A stretch of 64,000 bases of DNA from Flectobacillus sp. BAB-3569 (GCF_002270355.1 NZ_NJFZ01000015.1:295042-359041), one strand, 5' to 3'. Shown: positions 9,462 through 19,140, counted from the first letter of the stretch. Notes: generated by a model not told the origin, from the sequence alone. Made by a program: numbers and translations.

Positions 9462-10700
9462 TTATTCAAAAATCTCCACAGATTGTATTTCTTTGAAAAG
9501 CTCCATCAAAGATTCGCTTGGGGCTTGACCTTTTCCTTCTTTGCTATTTTTAAAATATTCTACAAAAAGTTCTTCCATACTTTTGTTATCTATACTCACA
9601 ATTTTGGAAGTACCATCATTGCCTTTTTGCAAATTTTTCACCTCAGGAATAATAGGCATCATCATCGGATGTGCATCCATCAGCCTTTTCTTATCTGCCG
9701 ACTCCAAGTAACTTTCAGTTATCATCGTAATCTGAACAATAGCGTCTTGATTTTCCTCCAACCAAGCTAGAGCCTCCTCTACTTCGGTAAATTTATTACG
9801 TAACAATTTTTTCCCTTTAGTTAAAGCAATAGGTAAAAGATTGACAGGTTTCCCAGCCTGAGCCTCTACCACAACCACATATTTGGTTTGATTAGCTTCC
9901 GAAAAACTATAGGCCAAAGGGCTACTCGAATAAATAATCGGACAAGGCTCTGTATCAATGGTTTGGAATCTGTGTAAGTGCCCTAGAGCTACGTACTGCG
10001 TTTGAGGAGGAATATTTTCAGAATAAATCGCCGAGGCGCCACCTACATGAAGTATTGGTTTTTCGTCATCTGGTTCTTCGGGTTGTTCTCCTCCATTTTT
10101 CATCATAAAGAGGTGTGTTACCAAGAAATTAATCCCTTTTTCGTCGAAATATTGATCTGCCAACTGCTTCCAGTGCTGTGCCAAATGCTGGCGAAGACTA
10201 TCCTCTGTATCCTCTACTCCCAAATAAGTTTTCAAGCGTACTTCGTTGGCATAAGGTGTCAAAATCAAACGCAATGGCGTTTGCTGTTTGGGTAATGCCA
10301 GCTCTATATATCCGTTATCTACATGCAATACCTCTATTCCTCCATCGGTGGTAAACGGACGGAGATAGGCGTTTGGATACCCCACAAAAATAATTCCGCA
10401 AGCACGGGCTAAGGCATCAGGCACTTCGATGCGCTCAGGAGAATCATGATTGCCTGCAATGGCAATCACAGCGCGTGTTCCATTGTTTGACAAACGATGT
10501 AAAGTAGAATACAACAGCTCGGTAGCTTCTGACGAAGGATTAAAGTTATCAAACAAATCACCTGCTACAATCACGGCATCTACCTCCTCTTTGTCGGCAA
10601 TCTCCACGATTTCAGCCAATACCTCACGTTGTTCCTCCAAGCGAGAAAACATATCCAATCTTTTACCCAAATGCCAATCGGCAGTATGTAATATTTTCAT
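9462..10700 (-). CDS. sbcD: Exonuclease subunit SbcD
   Basis: 412 residues from the ATG at 10698-10700. This start is preferred because it begins exactly with MKILHTADWHLGKRL, the normal SbcD N-terminus; an upstream in-frame start would add 13 unrelated residues. The five metallophosphoesterase motifs are present: D8-x-H10, GDLFD at 47-51, GNHD at 83-86, H196 in VTHLF, and GHLH at 240-243. SbcD is the Mn-dependent nuclease of the SbcCD (Mre11-Rad50) complex that opens hairpins and trims blocked DNA ends. The SbcC ATPase partner is not next to it: the upstream neighbour is a DUF3667 membrane protein and the downstream one a lipoprotein. Confidence 0.93.
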   Translation of the reverse strand: MKILHTADWHLGKRLDMFSRLEEQREVLAEIVEIADKEEVDAVIVAGDLFDNFNPSSEATELLYSTLHRLSNNGTRAVIAIAGNHDSPERIEVPDALARACGIIFVGYPNAYLRPFTTDGGIEVLHVDNGYIELALPKQQTPLRLILTPYANEVRLKTYLGVEDTEDSLRQHLAQHWKQLADQYFDEKGINFLVTHLFMMKNGGEQPEEPDDEKPILHVGGASAIYSENIPPQTQYVALGHLHRFQTIDTEPCPIIYSSSPLAYSFSEANQTKYVVVVEAQAGKPVNLLPIALTKGKKLLRNKFTEVEEALAWLEENQDAIVQITMITESYLESADKKRLMDAHPMMMPIIPEVKNLQKGNDGTSKIVSIDNKSMEELFVEYFKNSKEGKGQAPSESLMELFKEIQSVEIFE

Positions 10701-10799
10701 TTTAAAATCAATTATGTATAATGGGCTTTGGGCTGTCAACTGAGTACTTTGGTTTAGTACAATACATCGAACTCAAAATTTATCTCCCAGCACTCTTAT

Positions 10800-11620
10800 T
10801 TATTTTCCTCCAGTCACAGCGTTTATCAAGGCGGCTTTATCTCCAAAAAGCGAGATAAAGAATCCTCCAAAACCAGAAACCACGGCAATGACGACACCTG
10901 CGGCTAGTATGGCAAGTAAGGTTTTTCCAATCGCTGACCAAGTGTTTTCCTCCTCAAAAAACTGCTTATATGCCCAAATCATATAGACCATACTGATGAG
11001 GGAGGAAATCAAAGATTGAGCATAAAAACCGATAATACTATTTTTCAAAAAAATAAAAATGGAAACAAAAGTAACTTAATCAGTTCAGAGTGTGAAAGTA
11101 CAAAAAGATGTAAAACGATGCCTTCAACCCAATTGTACCGTTCTTTTCCTAAAATCTTAACTGAGAAAAAACCATACAAAAGAATACTAAACATGAGTTG
11201 ATAGGTATAATTTTCAAAAGCAAAATGTACGGCTTTTTTGACGAAGGGCATTATAGCTTTTTGTTCTTTGGTTTTCATATTTTGGAACATAATATCCATA
11301 TTGAAAAGATCGTCCCAGTAATGTAGATAAATCCAAGTAGCCACCCCACCAATCAACAAAAGATAATTGACAGGATGAAAATGATTCACTCGTTTGCCCT
11401 GCACATATTCCCTTACCGAATGCCCTGGCCGAGTACTCATCATTTTTAGGGTATATAACAAGCCTCTGTTGAAATAAGTAAAGGCGTTGAGTAGTTCCGA
11501 AAATATGTCATTGAAAACCAGTCTTTTGGTGGTAGCTTTTTGCCCACAATTTGGACAATAGTGCCCGTGGTATTCGTTTTGACAGTTTTTACAATGAATT
11601 AAATCGTGCGAATGACTCAT
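10800..11620 (-). CDS. DUF3667 zinc-ribbon membrane protein, frameshifted
   Basis: The first frame (11620 to about 11045) gives an N-terminal zinc ribbon with C10-x2-C13 and C22-x2-C25, then the DUF3667 core FNRGLLYTLKMMSTRPGHSV-REYVQGKRVNHFHPVNYLLL and membrane segments. It stops right after LLLFPFLFF. The next frame continues at once with KNSIIGFYAQ and further hydrophobic segments to 10800. The switch is at seven A (11047-11053, T7 on the coding strand). One added base gives a single protein of about 273 residues, a normal DUF3667 length. The family is widespread in Bacteroidota and of unknown function. A true split into two genes is less likely, since the second part would need a TTG start inside a membrane segment. 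Confidence 0.75.
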
Positions 11621-12024
11621 ACAAATATAGGTTTGGCTAATAATGGAGAGGTTAAAATGGTGAGTTATGAATAATGAATTGTGAATTAGTAATGAGCAAA
11701 GGATACAAAAATAATTTATTTCAGATTTCTGATATTAAGTATTAGTGCAGAATTATAGTTAAGTTTTGTGTGTTAGGGACAAGGCAACAGGCATAAGGCA
11801 AGGAGTGTTAAAATGTTTTTAAAGACCACAGACATGCACTTTCCCCATAGCCCACCGCCGAAAGCCGAAAGCTCAAAAATCACCTTCAAAACTCATCACT
11901 CACAATTCAGCACTCATACTTACCTATCCTTCAAGCGCAAAATACTGAATTCTTTGTCAATGAACAATCAGAAAAATTTACCCCCCCCTAAACAACGCCA
12001 CATTGAAGCTGTTTAAACCTTTTC

Positions 12025-12057
12025 GTTACGGGTGAATAAATTCACCCGCTAAGTGGA
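12025..12057. repeat. Palindromic repeat GGGTGAAT-AA-ATTCACCC, copy 1
   Basis: The palindrome GGGTGAATAAATTCACCC (12030-12047) sits inside a 33-bp unit shared with 19100-19132 and differing at one position (CCCGCT against CCCACT). The second copy lies next to another palindrome family. No coding function is visible. Confidence 0.65.
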
Positions 12058-12323
12058 AAACTTTCATATTGTTAACCATTCCCCTAGCGACTCACCCCTA
12101 GTGCCTAGTGCCTATACCCTATCCCCTAAAAAACCACTCAAACACTCTGTGCCTTTGTGCCTGTTCCCTAAAACCAAAACCTATCCCCTAACGCCTCACT
12201 CCTTTCCATGCCTAAAAAATTACCATTTCAACAATTTAAGTACTCTTTTTTTAACAAGTTTACAAGAAATAAAAGCCAATATTAATTAATCAAAAAAAGT
12301 TAGTTTAAGCAATCTCCTTCAAT

Positions 12324-12331
12324 TAACTTTG
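12324..12331 (+). promoter_or_regulatory. Candidate -7 element of the aminotransferase gene
   Basis: TAACTTTG matches TAnnTTTG. It lies about 75 bp before the start codon, with a TTTA about 19 bp upstream in place of the usual -33 TTTG. Confidence 0.4.
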
Positions 12332-12402
12332 TGCAATTTTGGGGGTGACTGTAATTTGCTCAAATCTTCCTCGTTTTTTCATAATCCGAAACAACAAAAA
12401 CA

Positions 12403-13605
12403 ATGTCTGTCGAATTATTATCAAGTCGAATCAACGCATTAGAAGAGTCGGCTACGTTGGGAATGACCAAAAAAGCTCGCGAATTGGCGGCTCAAGGTCA
12501 CAAAGTGATTAGTTTATCTGTAGGTGAACCAGATTTCAAAACTCCAAAGCACATTTGTGATGCTGCTAAAGACGCTATTGATGCTGGTTTTCACGGTTAC
12601 TCACCAGTGGCTGGTTACCCTGACTTGCGTAAAGCAATTGCCGATAAATTAAAACGTGACAACAACCTTGAGTGGGGTCCAGAAAATATCGTAGTTTCTA
12701 CAGGAGCAAAACACGCATTGGCAAATGCTATTTCGGTATTGGTAAACCCTGGCGAAGAAGTAATCATCTTTGCACCTTATTGGGTATCATACTCTGAAAT
12801 GGTAAAATTAGCTGAAGGTACTTCTGTCATTGTAGAAGGTGCTTTTGATAATAACTTCAAAGTAACTCCAGAGCAATTTGAAGCAGCAATCACACCTAAG
12901 ACTAAATTGGTGATGTTTGCTTCTCCAAACAACCCTACTGGTTCGGTATATACTGAAGAAGAATTGAGAGCTATTGCTGCTATTGTTGAAAAACATCCAA
13001 ATATCTTCGTTTTAGCTGACGAGATTTACGAATATATCAACTTTACAGCAGGTGGTCACTTCTCTATCGGTTCTATTCCAGCTATCAAAGACCGTGTAAT
13101 CACTGTAAATGGTGTTGCAAAAGGTCATGCGATGACTGGTTGGAGAATTGGTTTCACGGCATCTGCTAAATGGATTGCAGAAGGTCTTGAGAAATTACAA
13201 GGTCAAGTTACTTCAGGTACTTGTTCAATCGCTCAGAAAGCTGCTACTGCTGCTTTCAATGGTCCTTTGGATGAGGCTTACAAAATGAAGGAAGCTTACG
13301 ACCGTCGTCGTCATCTTGTAGTGGGTTTGTTGCGTGAAATCCCAGGTTTCAAAGTAAACATGCCAGACGGTGCGTTCTACGCATTCCCAGATATTAGCTA
13401 CTACTTTGGTAAAACTGATGGCAAAACAGTAATCAACAACTCTGACGATTTCTGTATGTGGTTGTTGGCTGAGGCTTTTGTAGCTACTGTAGCTGGTTCA
13501 GGCTTTGGTGCTCCAAACTGTATGCGTATTTCAACTGCTGCCGCTGACGAACAATTGGCAGAAGCTTGCGAAAGAATTAAGACTGCTGTAGCTAAATTGA
13601 AATAA
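12403..13605 (+). CDS. aspC: PLP-dependent class I aminotransferase, aspartate type
   Basis: 400 residues, the usual length of the I-gamma aspartate aminotransferases. It transfers the amino group of aspartate to 2-oxoglutarate (or the reverse), linking the TCA cycle and amino acid synthesis in the cytosol. Visible family features are SVGEPDFKTP near residue 40, NNPTG at 176-180, D206-E-I-Y209 for pyridoxal binding, the Schiff-base lysine K240 in NGVAKGHAMTGWRIG, and the C-terminal NCMRIS arginine that binds the substrate carboxylate. It is a single-gene unit. Related transaminases of this group also accept prephenate or aromatic acids, so the exact substrate is not certain. Confidence 0.88.
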   Translation: MSVELLSSRINALEESATLGMTKKARELAAQGHKVISLSVGEPDFKTPKHICDAAKDAIDAGFHGYSPVAGYPDLRKAIADKLKRDNNLEWGPENIVVSTGAKHALANAISVLVNPGEEVIIFAPYWVSYSEMVKLAEGTSVIVEGAFDNNFKVTPEQFEAAITPKTKLVMFASPNNPTGSVYTEEELRAIAAIVEKHPNIFVLADEIYEYINFTAGGHFSIGSIPAIKDRVITVNGVAKGHAMTGWRIGFTASAKWIAEGLEKLQGQVTSGTCSIAQKAATAAFNGPLDEAYKMKEAYDRRRHLVVGLLREIPGFKVNMPDGAFYAFPDISYYFGKTDGKTVINNSDDFCMWLLAEAFVATVAGSGFGAPNCMRISTAAADEQLAEACERIKTAVAKLK

Positions 13606-13977
13606 GCAACTTTAAGCTTAGTGTAATAATGCAAAGTGAAGTTAGTGAGATAAGTAGGTGGGCAAAATAAAATTTAATTTTTGAGCCTTTGGCTTTCAGC
13701 TTTGGGCATTCGGCAAAAACATATCTATCGTAAATAAAAAACATTTTAACACTCTTTGCCTTGTGCCTGTTGCCTAGTGCCTAAACTCATAAGTCAAATC
13801 TAATTGTGCACGATTACTTAATAGATTAGTAAGTAAAATTTACATTCATAATTCATCACTCACAATTCCGCAATCATATTTAAAACCCCTGTTTTGGTTC
13901 TTCCAAGCAGGGGTTTTGACTTTATATTGTATTTTGGTACCTTCGAAACTCTATCGAGTATCATTATCCCTTTTATC
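13606..13977. other. 372-bp repeat-rich gap before nhaD
   Basis: No gene is visible. It contains a AACATTTTAACACTC-TTTGCCTTGTGCC tract (about 13740-13770) that is the inverted partner of a tract near 11790-11818, AATTCATCACTCACAATTC runs, and the terminator at 13882-13917. Confidence 0.5.
13882..13917 (+). terminator. Hairpin terminator between the aminotransferase and nhaD
   Basis: The arms AAAACCCCTG (13882-13891) and CAGGGGTTTT (13908-13917) form a perfect 10-bp stem. It is about 280 bp after the aminotransferase stop and 60 bp before the nhaD start. It also overlaps the longest possible upstream TTG start of nhaD, which argues against that start. Confidence 0.6.
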
Positions 13978-15267
13978 ATGCTATCAGGAATCGTTATTTT
14001 ATTCACCCTTGGCTATTTGGCCATTGCCCTTGAACATCCTATCAAAATTAACAAAACGGCAACGGCCTTGCTCACAGGCGTGGCTTGCTGGACAGTATAT
14101 GCGCTCGGAAGTGCTAATGAATCTGAAAAGGTAGTCGACGAGCTTTCGCATCATTTGGGAAGTGTTGCCGAAATCCTATTTTTCTTACTAGGTGCCATGA
14201 CTATTGTGGAGTTGGTAGACGCCCATCATGGGTTTAAACTTATTACCGACCGCATTACTTCCAAAAACAAAGTAACACTTCTTTGGATTTTAGGACTCAT
14301 TACGTTTTTCCTTTCTGCTGCCTTAGACAACCTAACTACAGCCATTGTTATGATCTCGGTGGTTCGCAAACTCATAAAAGAGCCTGAGACTCGTAAGCTT
14401 TTTGCAGGTATCGTAATCATTGCTGCCAATGCAGGTGGAGCGTGGTCGCCAATTGGGGATGTTACCACTACGATGCTATGGATTGGAGGACAAATTACAG
14501 CAGGTAATATTATGAAAGGTTTATTTTTACCAAGCTTGATTTCTTTATTAATTCCTCTTTTGTTTATGACTTCTCGTCTAAAAGGAAAAGTAAAAGCTTT
14601 ACCTGCCAATGAGGAACAATATTCGCCCGAAAATACGCATCAGCTCATTGTAGAGGCTCAAAACTCAACTATTATGCTTGTGGTAGGTTTGGGGTGTTTG
14701 TTGTTTGTGCCTGTTTTCAAAACCATTACCCACTTACCTCCTTACATGGGCATATTACTAGGATTAGGTATCGTTTGGGTTGTTTCTGAAATTTTACACA
14801 GTGGTAAAGACGAAGAAGATCGTAAGCCTTTTTCGGTGGCACATGCCCTCAGCAAAATCGATACGTCGAGTATTCTATTCTTCTTGGGAATTCTAATTGC
14901 TATCGCAGCCCTCGAGTCTACGCATTTGCTTTCAGACTTGGCTATGTGGATGGATAAAACTATTGGTAATCAAGATATTATTGTAACTACAATTGGATTA
15001 GCCTCTGCCGTTATCGACAACGTTCCTTTAGTGGCCGCCTCGATGGGTATGTATGACTTAGCTCAATATCCTGTTGACAGTAAACTTTGGGAATTCATGG
15101 CCTACTGTGCTGGTACAGGCGGAAGCATTCTAATCATCGGTTCGGCGGCAGGTGTGGCCGTAATGGGTATGGAGAAAATTGATTTTATCTGGTATATGCG
15201 CAAAATCAGTCTTCCCGCCCTCTTGGGTTATTTTGCAGGCATTGCAGTGTTTTTATTGCTTTATTAG
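13978..15267 (+). CDS. nhaD: Na+/H+ antiporter, NhaD type
   Basis: 429 residues from the ATG at 13978. A longer frame back to a TTG at 13894 would start inside a terminator hairpin, so I reject it. The protein is an inner-membrane antiporter of the ArsB/NhaD superfamily with about 11-13 hydrophobic segments. It has the repeated signature of the fold: ALDNLTTAIVMISV in the first half and AVIDNVPLVAASMGM in the second. NhaD proteins exchange Na+ or Li+ for protons and support growth at alkaline pH. The first 20 residues (MLSGIVILFTLGYLAIALEH) already form a membrane segment. It has its own strong terminator and is transcribed alone. Confidence 0.88.
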   Translation: MLSGIVILFTLGYLAIALEHPIKINKTATALLTGVACWTVYALGSANESEKVVDELSHHLGSVAEILFFLLGAMTIVELVDAHHGFKLITDRITSKNKVTLLWILGLITFFLSAALDNLTTAIVMISVVRKLIKEPETRKLFAGIVIIAANAGGAWSPIGDVTTTMLWIGGQITAGNIMKGLFLPSLISLLIPLLFMTSRLKGKVKALPANEEQYSPENTHQLIVEAQNSTIMLVVGLGCLLFVPVFKTITHLPPYMGILLGLGIVWVVSEILHSGKDEEDRKPFSVAHALSKIDTSSILFFLGILIAIAALESTHLLSDLAMWMDKTIGNQDIIVTTIGLASAVIDNVPLVAASMGMYDLAQYPVDSKLWEFMAYCAGTGGSILIIGSAAGVAVMGMEKIDFIWYMRKISLPALLGYFAGIAVFLLLY

Positions 15268-15289
15268 AGTCTAAAGCCTCCTTTCCACA

Positions 15290-15325
15290 ATGCGCTCTAT
15301 ATTTTCAACAAAATATAGAGCGCAT
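15290..15325 (+). terminator. Strong terminator after nhaD
   Basis: ATGCGCTCTATATTTT (15290-15305) pairs perfectly over 16 bp with AAAATATAGAGCGCAT (15310-15325), with a 4-nt loop and a TTTTTA tail. Confidence 0.9.
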
Positions 15326-15485
15326 TTTTATTAAAATACGCCTAAAGTTCAGTAATAAAATCGAACAGTTCACGGAAAAGAATTTAGGTTTCACACCATA
15401 ATATAGTTGTTTCACTCCGTTTTCAATATCCTATTTTCAAGAGCCAAAGTTATAGAGGTGAATTAAACATTAATCCTTTATACTT

Positions 15486-16421
15486 ATGAAAAACCTTAAA
15501 AAAACAGGACTAGCCTTATTAGGCTTCGTATTACTTGGCTTGAGCGCATGCTCAAAAGACGAAGAAAACAACACGGTCATGACAAAAGACATCACAGATG
15601 TTGCCATTGCAGACCCACAATTTAGCACCTTAGTTTCTGCTTTAACCAAAGCTAATTTAGTCACTGCGCTGAAAGCAACAGGACCATTTACGGTATTTGC
15701 GCCCAACAATACAGCATTTACAAAAGCGGGTATTACTAGTCTGGATGGTATTAATAACACTGACCTTACCAATATCCTAACCAACCATGTGGTTTCGGGA
15801 GAAGTAATGGCAGCCAATGTAACTTCGGGTACTGTACCAACGCTCAACTCTAGTAGCCCGATTTACATTTCGAAAAATGCAGATGGTGTATTTATCAATG
15901 GTAATATCAAAGTTATTGCTACGGATGTGGATGCTTCAAACGGTGTAATTCATGTAATTGATAATGTGATTACTCCTCCTACTAAAAACTTGGTTACTAT
16001 TGCAGCAGAAAACAGCAACTTCTCAGAACTTGTAAGTCTAGTGACTGCTGCCGACCCAGCTGTAGTAACTGCTCTATCTCAGGCTTCAGCAAGTGGATTG
16101 ACAGTTTTTGCTCCTACGAATGCCGCTTTTACAGAACTTTATAAAACTGTTCCAAAAGCAACCTTGTTAGACCCAGCCAATCGTACGTTATTGACCAATG
16201 TATTGTTGTACCATGTCGTACCAGGACGTGTGTTCTCAACAGACCTACCAAATGTTTCGGGTGAGGTTGCAACCGCTAATTCGGCAGCGAAAGTGACATT
16301 CAACTTATCAGGTGGAGCTAAAGTGATTGGCAAATCAAGCGGAAACTCAAATATTACCTCAGCTAATATTTTGGCTACAAATGGCGTAATCCATGTAATT
16401 GACAAAGTATTGTTACCATAA
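15486..16421 (+). CDS. Lipoprotein with two fasciclin (FAS1) domains
   Basis: 311 residues. The signal peptide ends in LGLSAC, a good lipobox with Cys22 as the anchor. Two FAS1 domains follow at about residues 37-160 and 168-310. Each contains the GPFTVFAPNNTAF / LTVFAPTNAAF motif and ends with a GVIHVID motif, both diagnostic of the family. FAS1 domains mediate adhesion in the envelope or matrix, and in bacteria their ligands are mostly unknown. The gene is flanked by terminators on both sides and is probably transcribed alone. Confidence 0.9.
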   Translation: MKNLKKTGLALLGFVLLGLSACSKDEENNTVMTKDITDVAIADPQFSTLVSALTKANLVTALKATGPFTVFAPNNTAFTKAGITSLDGINNTDLTNILTNHVVSGEVMAANVTSGTVPTLNSSSPIYISKNADGVFINGNIKVIATDVDASNGVIHVIDNVITPPTKNLVTIAAENSNFSELVSLVTAADPAVVTALSQASASGLTVFAPTNAAFTELYKTVPKATLLDPANRTLLTNVLLYHVVPGRVFSTDLPNVSGEVATANSAAKVTFNLSGGAKVIGKSSGNSNITSANILATNGVIHVIDKVLLP

Positions 16422-16445
16422 ATAGTAGATAGTGTCTTTACTTAG

Positions 16446-16468
16446 CCCTCGTCGACCTTGGACGGGGG
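16446..16468 (+). terminator. Hairpin terminator after the FAS1 gene
   Basis: CCCTCGTC (16446-16453) pairs with GACGGGGG (16461-16468), including one G-U pair, followed by TTATTTATTTTC. It begins 25 bp after the stop. Confidence 0.75.
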
Positions 16469-16534
16469 TTATTTATTTTCAAACATACCAGTACTCAAAA
16501 CCGTTATCGATATACCACTCTTTCTTCTCAATTT

Positions 16535-17581
16535 ATGCAAAGTCTATATGCTCATTCATTTCGATTTTTGTGGGTTCTAATCCTCACGGTGTATTCTTTT
16601 GCCAATACACTCGTTACCGAAACCCTCAGCTACTATCCTATCCCATTAAAAGAACCGGAGCTACTGTTCTTGTTTTTCCTCTTGATTTTGGGTATTTGGG
16701 AAGGTAATAGGCTTATTTACTTATTTATTTCCCGTTTTCATTATCCCAAATTATGGTATAAACTCCTGCTAGGTATGGCAAGCAGTATTTTGCTTACTGC
16801 TATTTTAGCTGTTGGGTTAGGATACATTTTTGCAAATACTTGGGATGTTAGACCCAGTGATAATTTTGGTTTGCTGATCAAACTATTTTTGATGTTTGCT
16901 TTCAGAATCAACCTTTTTCTCAACATTCTCAATACGATTTATTTGTACGTGCATGAATTTGAGATGATGGCTCTCGAAACCGAAAAGCTCCGTCAAATCA
17001 GTACGCAAGCGCAGCTTCAAGCTATTCGAAATCAAATAAACCCTCATTTTTTATTCAATAACCTGAGTGTTTTAAGTTCTTTGATTAGCACTGATACCAC
17101 CAGCTCAATCCAGTTTGTTAAGCAGTTTTCGAATGTTTATCGATATGTTTTAAAACACCATGATAAAGAACTGATTACCATTGCAGAAGAACTTGACTTT
17201 ACAAAATCCTATCTATTCCTCTTGCAAAAGCGTTTTTATGAAGGAATCGTCGTAGACATCAAGGTAGAAGAACAATACCTCAATTGGCAAATTGTACCAA
17301 TGGCTTTACAAATGTTACTCGAAAATACCATTAAACACAATATTGCTACCAGCGCCAGTCCTTTGAAAATCACACTCTATACCGAACACCCTTATTTAGT
17401 TTTATCAAACAACTTACAACCCAAACTGGTTAATACTACAGAATCCACCAATAAAGGCTTGAGCAATATCATTCAACGCTATCAGTTCTTGAGTCCTTTG
17501 AAAGTGGAAGTGATTAAAACTACACATGAGTTTACTGTGAAAATTCCCATTATTAAACTATCCTCTGAAGATCTATTATGA
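16535..17581 (+). CDS. LytS/YpdA-like sensor histidine kinase
   Basis: 348 residues. Four hydrophobic segments occupy about residues 10-140 and a short coiled region precedes the kinase core. The His_kinase box (PF06580) reads RNQINPHFLFNNLSVLSSLI, with H171 as the phospho-acceptor, and the ATPase part contains the N-box LLENTIKHNI. Kinases of this group work without a periplasmic sensor domain and signal to LytTR regulators. The stop overlaps the next start (ATGA, 17578-17581), so kinase and regulator are translationally coupled. Confidence 0.9.
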   Translation: MQSLYAHSFRFLWVLILTVYSFANTLVTETLSYYPIPLKEPELLFLFFLLILGIWEGNRLIYLFISRFHYPKLWYKLLLGMASSILLTAILAVGLGYIFANTWDVRPSDNFGLLIKLFLMFAFRINLFLNILNTIYLYVHEFEMMALETEKLRQISTQAQLQAIRNQINPHFLFNNLSVLSSLISTDTTSSIQFVKQFSNVYRYVLKHHDKELITIAEELDFTKSYLFLLQKRFYEGIVVDIKVEEQYLNWQIVPMALQMLLENTIKHNIATSASPLKITLYTEHPYLVLSNNLQPKLVNTTESTNKGLSNIIQRYQFLSPLKVEVIKTTHEFTVKIPIIKLSSEDLL

Positions 17582-18341
17582 AAGTTCTAATTATTGAAGA
17601 TGAATATCACTCTGCGCAACGAGCCAAAAGTTTGCTCCTTGAGTATGACCAAAATATTAATGTGGTAGATACCGTCGACTCAGTCGAAAAAGCTACCAAC
17701 TGGCTTGTCAAACATCAAGAACCAGACCTGTTATTGGTAGATATCCACTTGGCAGACGGTTCAAGTTTTGATATTTTCAAGAAAATACCCGTCAAAAATC
17801 CTGTCATATTTACGACAGCCTATGACCAATATGCGATTCAGGCCTTCAAAATTAATAGCATAGATTATCTTCTAAAACCACTGGATTTTGAAGATTTGAG
17901 CCAAGCACTCAACAAATATCATCAGCTCAACTACGATAGAAAATCCATCGACTCGCTTGATATTCAGCGAATTATCCAGAGTATAGAAACCAATCAAAAA
18001 AATATAAATCTAGATTTTTAGTAAAATTTGGCGATACCTTACAGTATAAAACACTGGATGAAATAGCCTATTTCTTTGCCGATGATAAAATTGTGTATTT
18101 GGTTTGTCACGATGCCAAACGATATATCATTGATTACACTTTAGAGCAACTCGAACAGCTTTTACAACCAGACTTTTTCTTCCGCCTCAACCGAAAAGTC
18201 ATTACTAAAATCGCCTCTATCGCAACTGTCAAGGCCGTGTACAAAGGGCGATTGCTCGTAAAACTTAAACCTAATTTTGAATCAGAAATTTATGTATCAA
18301 AAGAGCGATGTTCAGAGTTTAAGACATGGCTAGACCAATAA
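17578..18341 (+). CDS. LytTR-family response regulator, frameshifted
   Basis: The receiver domain has all key residues: D8-E9, phospho-acceptor D55 in LLLVDIHLADG, T80 and K100. The frame then stops at 18021. The other frame carries the rest of a LytTR DNA-binding domain: VKFGDTLQYKTLDEIAYFFA, then FFFRLNRKVITKIASI and YVSKERCSEFKTWL, ending at 18341. The frames meet at seven A (17996-18002). One more A gives QKKYKSRFLVKFGD and a protein of about 254 residues, the normal length. An indel error is the simplest reading. If the break were real, the regulator would be a receiver without its output domain. It should bind DNA and act on genes controlled by the coupled kinase, possibly including the next gene. 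Confidence 0.85.
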
Positions 18342-18345
18342 TATT

Positions 18346-19058
18346 ATGAAAAAAATCTCATCAAGACCTTTTTCCTAGCATTCATTTTGTTAATCAATCA
18401 GACTATTGGTATTGCTCAACATCGTGTACATCTGAAAAATGGAAGTCAAATTGTAGGAAAACTCCTGAAGTCTGATGCTTCTTCAGTTTCAATTCAAACC
18501 ATTGATCAATCTATATGGGTTTTTACTAATTCCGAAATCCAACGAGTAGATACCCTTGGACAGAATTTTGGAAAGGCTACTTACAAAAGAAAGGGCTTTG
18601 TCAATTATACCGAACTTGGGCCACTTGCCATGAGTAATCGTGCCTCCAATGGCGTTACTACTTCAGCATTTTCATTTCAAACAACCAACGGATACAGGTT
18701 CAATCCGCTCCTTTATCTTGGCATAGGTGTAGGCGCAGATTTGTATGCCGTACAAACCTTCGTCCCTGTAGTGTTGAGTGTGCGAGGGGATTTAAGTACC
18801 TCCTCCGCCAAAATTCCATTTTACTTTGTGGAAGGAGGATACAGTATCAATGCAACTTCTAACGATGTTCCGACTATCAAATACCAAGGTGGTGCAACAT
18901 TTGCGGTTGGTTTAGGCATCAAACTCCTTTTTCAAGAAAATAACGGATTTTTACTTGGTCTTGGCTATCGTTATCAAGAATCCTCAGTGACAGAAAAACT
19001 ACAAAAATCTACCGAAGTTTTCAACCGATTAAGTATCAGGGTTGGCTTTAGCTTTTAA
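18346..19058 (+). CDS. Secreted envelope protein, possibly beta-barrel, frameshifted in the signal peptide
   Basis: The obvious start is ATG at 18346, 4 bp after the regulator stop, but that frame closes after ten codons. The main frame begins without a signal peptide at about 18387. Seven A at 18349-18355 explain this: one more A gives MKKNLIKTFFLAFILLINQT, a typical signal peptide running directly into the main frame, for about 237 residues. The mature N-terminus (VHLKNGSQIVGKLLKSDASS) resembles the short beta-rich domain at the start of many Bacteroidota envelope proteins. The rest alternates aromatic and glycine residues (GIGVGADLYAV, GLGYRYQES) and ends in SIRVGFSF, as outer membrane barrels often do. 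The function is unknown. Its position suggests it may be a target of the two-component pair. Confidence 0.65.
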
Positions 19059-19099
19059 ACCAGACGTTTATTCTGGAGCTTAACTAGTTCAAGACTCAA

Positions 19100-19132
19100 G
19101 TTACGGGTGAATAAATTCACCCACTAAGTGGA
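19100..19132. repeat. Palindromic repeat GGGTGAAT-AA-ATTCACCC, copy 2
   Basis: This is a 33-bp unit almost identical to 12025-12057, centred on the palindrome 19105-19122. Here it is directly flanked by members of the CAAGACT palindrome family. Confidence 0.65.
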
Positions 19133-19140
19133 GGTTCACA

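Larger units (their letters stand above)
11621..12402. other. 782-bp gene-free stretch with low-complexity repeats
   Basis: I see no convincing gene here. The DNA is made of tracts that recur elsewhere in the window: AATTCATCACTCACAATTC-type runs, AACACTCTGTGCCTTTGTGCCTGTTC (about 12150-12175, also about 25068-25093 and inverted near 39630), CCTAGTGCCTA-type runs, and the palindrome at 12030-12047. Two 67- and 78-codon open frames exist here, but their translations (rich in P, S, H) simply read these repeats. The promoter candidate of the aminotransferase lies at the right end. Confidence 0.6.

Noticed and set aside
11813..12289. Two open frames of 67 and 78 codons in the gap before the aminotransferase
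   Set aside because: Their translations read directly through low-complexity repeats that occur elsewhere in non-coding positions, and they have no recognisable domain.
13894..13977. A longer NhaD starting at TTG 13894
   Set aside because: That codon is inside a terminator hairpin (13882-13917), and the extra residues do not look like part of the antiporter.
14226..14609. Long antisense frame inside nhaD, and similar antisense frames in other genes (for example in the RND pump and purE)
   Set aside because: They overlap strongly conserved genes on the opposite strand and show no domain or start context of their own.
17578..18341. A stand-alone receiver protein followed by a separate LytTR protein
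   Set aside because: The 70 bp between the frames code for the missing start of the LytTR domain in the shifted frame; a single-base loss at 17996-18002 explains the split.
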